Origin: DAOMOP01 sp035444405
GTDB lineage: Bacteria > Pseudomonadota > Gammaproteobacteria > Burkholderiales > Rhodocyclaceae
Length of the DNA: 5,577 nucleotides
Reading direction: 5' to 3'
NCBI GenBank assembly: GCA_035444405.1
Contig: DAOMOP010000241.1
Coordinates: forward strand, 1-5,577
The translations under genes were made by a program, and so were the position numbers. This document shows positions 5,468 to 5,577 of this stretch, in pieces (position 1 is the stretch's first letter; each line of letters starts with the position of its first letter). The notes beneath the pieces are model-generated. The model saw only the letters and a list, made by a program, of their open reading frames with translations, was not told the origin of the DNA and did not search any database.

Positions 5468-5577
5468 TCAGTACGTCTCGATATGCAGCCGCCCGGCAGC
5501 GAGGAGCTGCGGCCGCAACTGCTCCCAGTCGCGCCCGGCGCTGCGGCAGATGTCGCGGAAGGCCTCGATGACGCCGG
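5468..5577 (-). CDS. C-terminal end of an unrecognised protein (partial)
   Basis: Read leftward from 5575 to a TGA at 5470-5468, this frame gives 35 residues: GVIEAFRDICRSAG, then RDWEQLRPQLLAAG, ending RLHIETY. The start lies beyond the right edge. The composition is balanced (two helices, then a short strand-like end) and third positions are nearly all G/C, as in the genes nearby, so this is very likely the genuine C-terminus of a protein. I do not recognise the family and assign no function. It is on the same strand as the penicillin-binding protein gene, 343 bases upstream of it, so co-transcription is possible but not indicated. Confidence 0.6.
   Translation of the reverse strand, partial: GVIEAFRDICRSAGRDWEQLRPQLLAAGRLHIETY

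Noticed and set aside
5468..5470. TGA as a possible selenocysteine or readthrough codon, because the frame stays open for 78 codons beyond it
   Set aside because: The sequence just after the TGA looks non-coding, no SECIS-like hairpin is evident next to it, and the ending HIETY looks natural.

Overview
The window is very GC-rich, with a strong G/C bias at third codon positions. It looks like chromosomal DNA of a free-living proteobacterium. The protein types (a LivF-like ABC ATPase, a compact rubredoxin, a chemoreceptor and a GT51-type penicillin-binding protein) fit a betaproteobacterium of the Azoarcus/Thauera kind, but that placement is inferred from general family knowledge. No tRNA, rRNA, CRISPR array, insertion sequence or phage gene is visible.

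Layout: (1) Positions 1-140 hold the last 45 codons of a LivF-like branched-chain amino-acid ABC transporter ATPase. (2) A short spacer with a candidate promoter and a C/A-rich, G-poor leader leads into a 54-residue rubredoxin (275-439). (3) Positions 440-666 carry a GC-rich hairpin, a terminator-like signal facing the minus strand, and an inverted repeat that abuts a perfect TTGACA hexamer. (4) Positions 667-1629 encode a short methyl-accepting chemotaxis protein with two membrane helices and no sensor domain. (5) A 51-base convergent gap follows. (6) Positions 1681-5124 (minus strand) encode a 1147-residue membrane-anchored penicillin-binding protein of a divergent GT51-plus-transpeptidase type. 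(7) Positions 5125-5467 hold no convincing intact gene, although one minus-strand frame there has coding-like composition and ends just before a hairpin. (8) Positions 5468-5577 hold the last 35 codons of an unrecognised minus-strand gene.

The genes do not form one pathway. The transporter ATPase ends an upstream plus-strand operon, rubredoxin and the chemoreceptor look like separate short transcription units, and the penicillin-binding protein is transcribed toward them from the other strand. The most unusual item is the penicillin-binding protein. All three transpeptidase motifs are intact, but glycosyltransferase motif 1 is altered and there is a large helical insertion between the SxN and KTG motifs. 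I see no clear sign of a wholly new multi-gene system here.
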